NCBI GenBank assembly: GCA_021818645.1
Contig: JAKATS010000006.1
Location: 1-13,843 of the forward strand
Origin: Acidobacteriota bacterium
GTDB lineage: Bacteria > Acidobacteriota > Terriglobia > Terriglobales > SCQP01
DNA length: 13,843 nt
Direction: 5' to 3'
This document shows, in pieces, positions 13,719-13,843 of this stretch; the stretch's first letter is position 1, and every line of letters starts with the position of its first letter. A program made the position numbers and the translations under genes. The notes below the pieces were generated by a model. It had not been told where the DNA came from, did not search any database, and saw only the letters and a program-made list of their open reading frames with translations.

Positions 13719-13843
13719 ATGCAGTTCGCTAAACCATCTGTTACCGGCTCCGGCTTGCATATCGCCGGCCTGCGCTGGTGGATTGTGGCGTTTATATTTC
13801 TCGCCACCGTCATCAGTTATCTCGATCGCCTGACCGTGGCCGT
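13719..13843 (+). CDS. MFS transporter, hexuronate/ACS-type, N-terminal fragment cut by the window end
   Basis: The reading frame opens with ATG at 13719, 20 bases after the GH43-like stop, and runs off the window after about 41 residues. After a short cytoplasmic stretch it shows LRWWIVAFIFLATVISYLDRLTVAV, a first transmembrane helix ending in the YLDR motif typical of the anion:cation symporter branch of the major facilitator superfamily. This branch includes ExuT (hexuronates), GarP/GudP (glucarate) and the L-galactonate transporter LgoT. No strong Shine-Dalgarno sequence is seen. By position it belongs to the dehydrogenase-GH43 operon and would import sugar acids across the inner membrane. 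Substrate cannot be told from this fragment. Confidence 0.75.
   Translation, partial: MQFAKPSVTGSGLHIAGLRWWIVAFIFLATVISYLDRLTVA

Noticed and set aside
13719..13740. Operator-like GTTCGCTAAAC near the MFS start
   Set aside because: The half-site spacing differs from the other four sites and it lies within the coding sequence.

Overview
The window (13,843 bp, G+C-rich) looks like a carbohydrate-utilisation locus from an Acidobacteriota-type (Terriglobia-like) bacterium. This is an inference. It rests on the very large Oar-like TonB-dependent receptor with an N-terminal carboxypeptidase-regulatory-like domain, the absence of a SusD partner, a Tat-exported glycoside hydrolase, and promoters with weak or absent Shine-Dalgarno sequences. 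No 16S rRNA or other phylogenetic marker is present.

Layout. The left half is read leftward (minus strand): an L-galactose-dehydrogenase-like aldo/keto reductase (8831-7860), a Tat-exported GH95-like/DUF5703-type glycoside hydrolase (7809-5158), a TonB-dependent receptor (5013-1333), then, after a perfect 14-bp hairpin, an AgaS-type SIS-domain sugar isomerase/deaminase (1223-12). The right half is read rightward: a LacI-family repressor (8968), a KduI/IolB-family isomerase (9999), a KduD-type short-chain dehydrogenase (10853), a zinc-type medium-chain dehydrogenase lacking the structural-zinc lobe (11681), a GH43-like five-bladed propeller protein (12721), and the start of an MFS transporter of the hexuronate/ACS type, cut by the window end (13719). 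The two halves diverge from the 136-bp region 8832-8967.

How the parts may work together. Four LacI-type operator-like sequences (consensus close to GTTAnCGnTAAC) lie only in intergenic promoter regions: two before the TonB receptor, one before the aldo/keto reductase and one before the medium-chain dehydrogenase. This ties three transcription units to the repressor encoded in the middle. The receptor would import oligosaccharides, the periplasmic hydrolases would release monosaccharides, and the cytoplasmic dehydrogenases and isomerase would process them. The combination of a GH95-like enzyme with an L-galactose/L-fucose dehydrogenase-like reductase suggests an L-galactose or L-fucose branch. 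KduI/KduD and the hexuronate-type transporter suggest a uronate/deoxyuronate branch. A plant or algal glycan carrying both kinds of sugar would reconcile them, but the substrate is not proven by the sequence. No kinase, lactonase, dehydratase or aldolase is present, so the pathway must be completed elsewhere.

There is no tRNA, rRNA, CRISPR array, transposase or attachment site that I can see, and no gene-free stretch longer than 300 bases.
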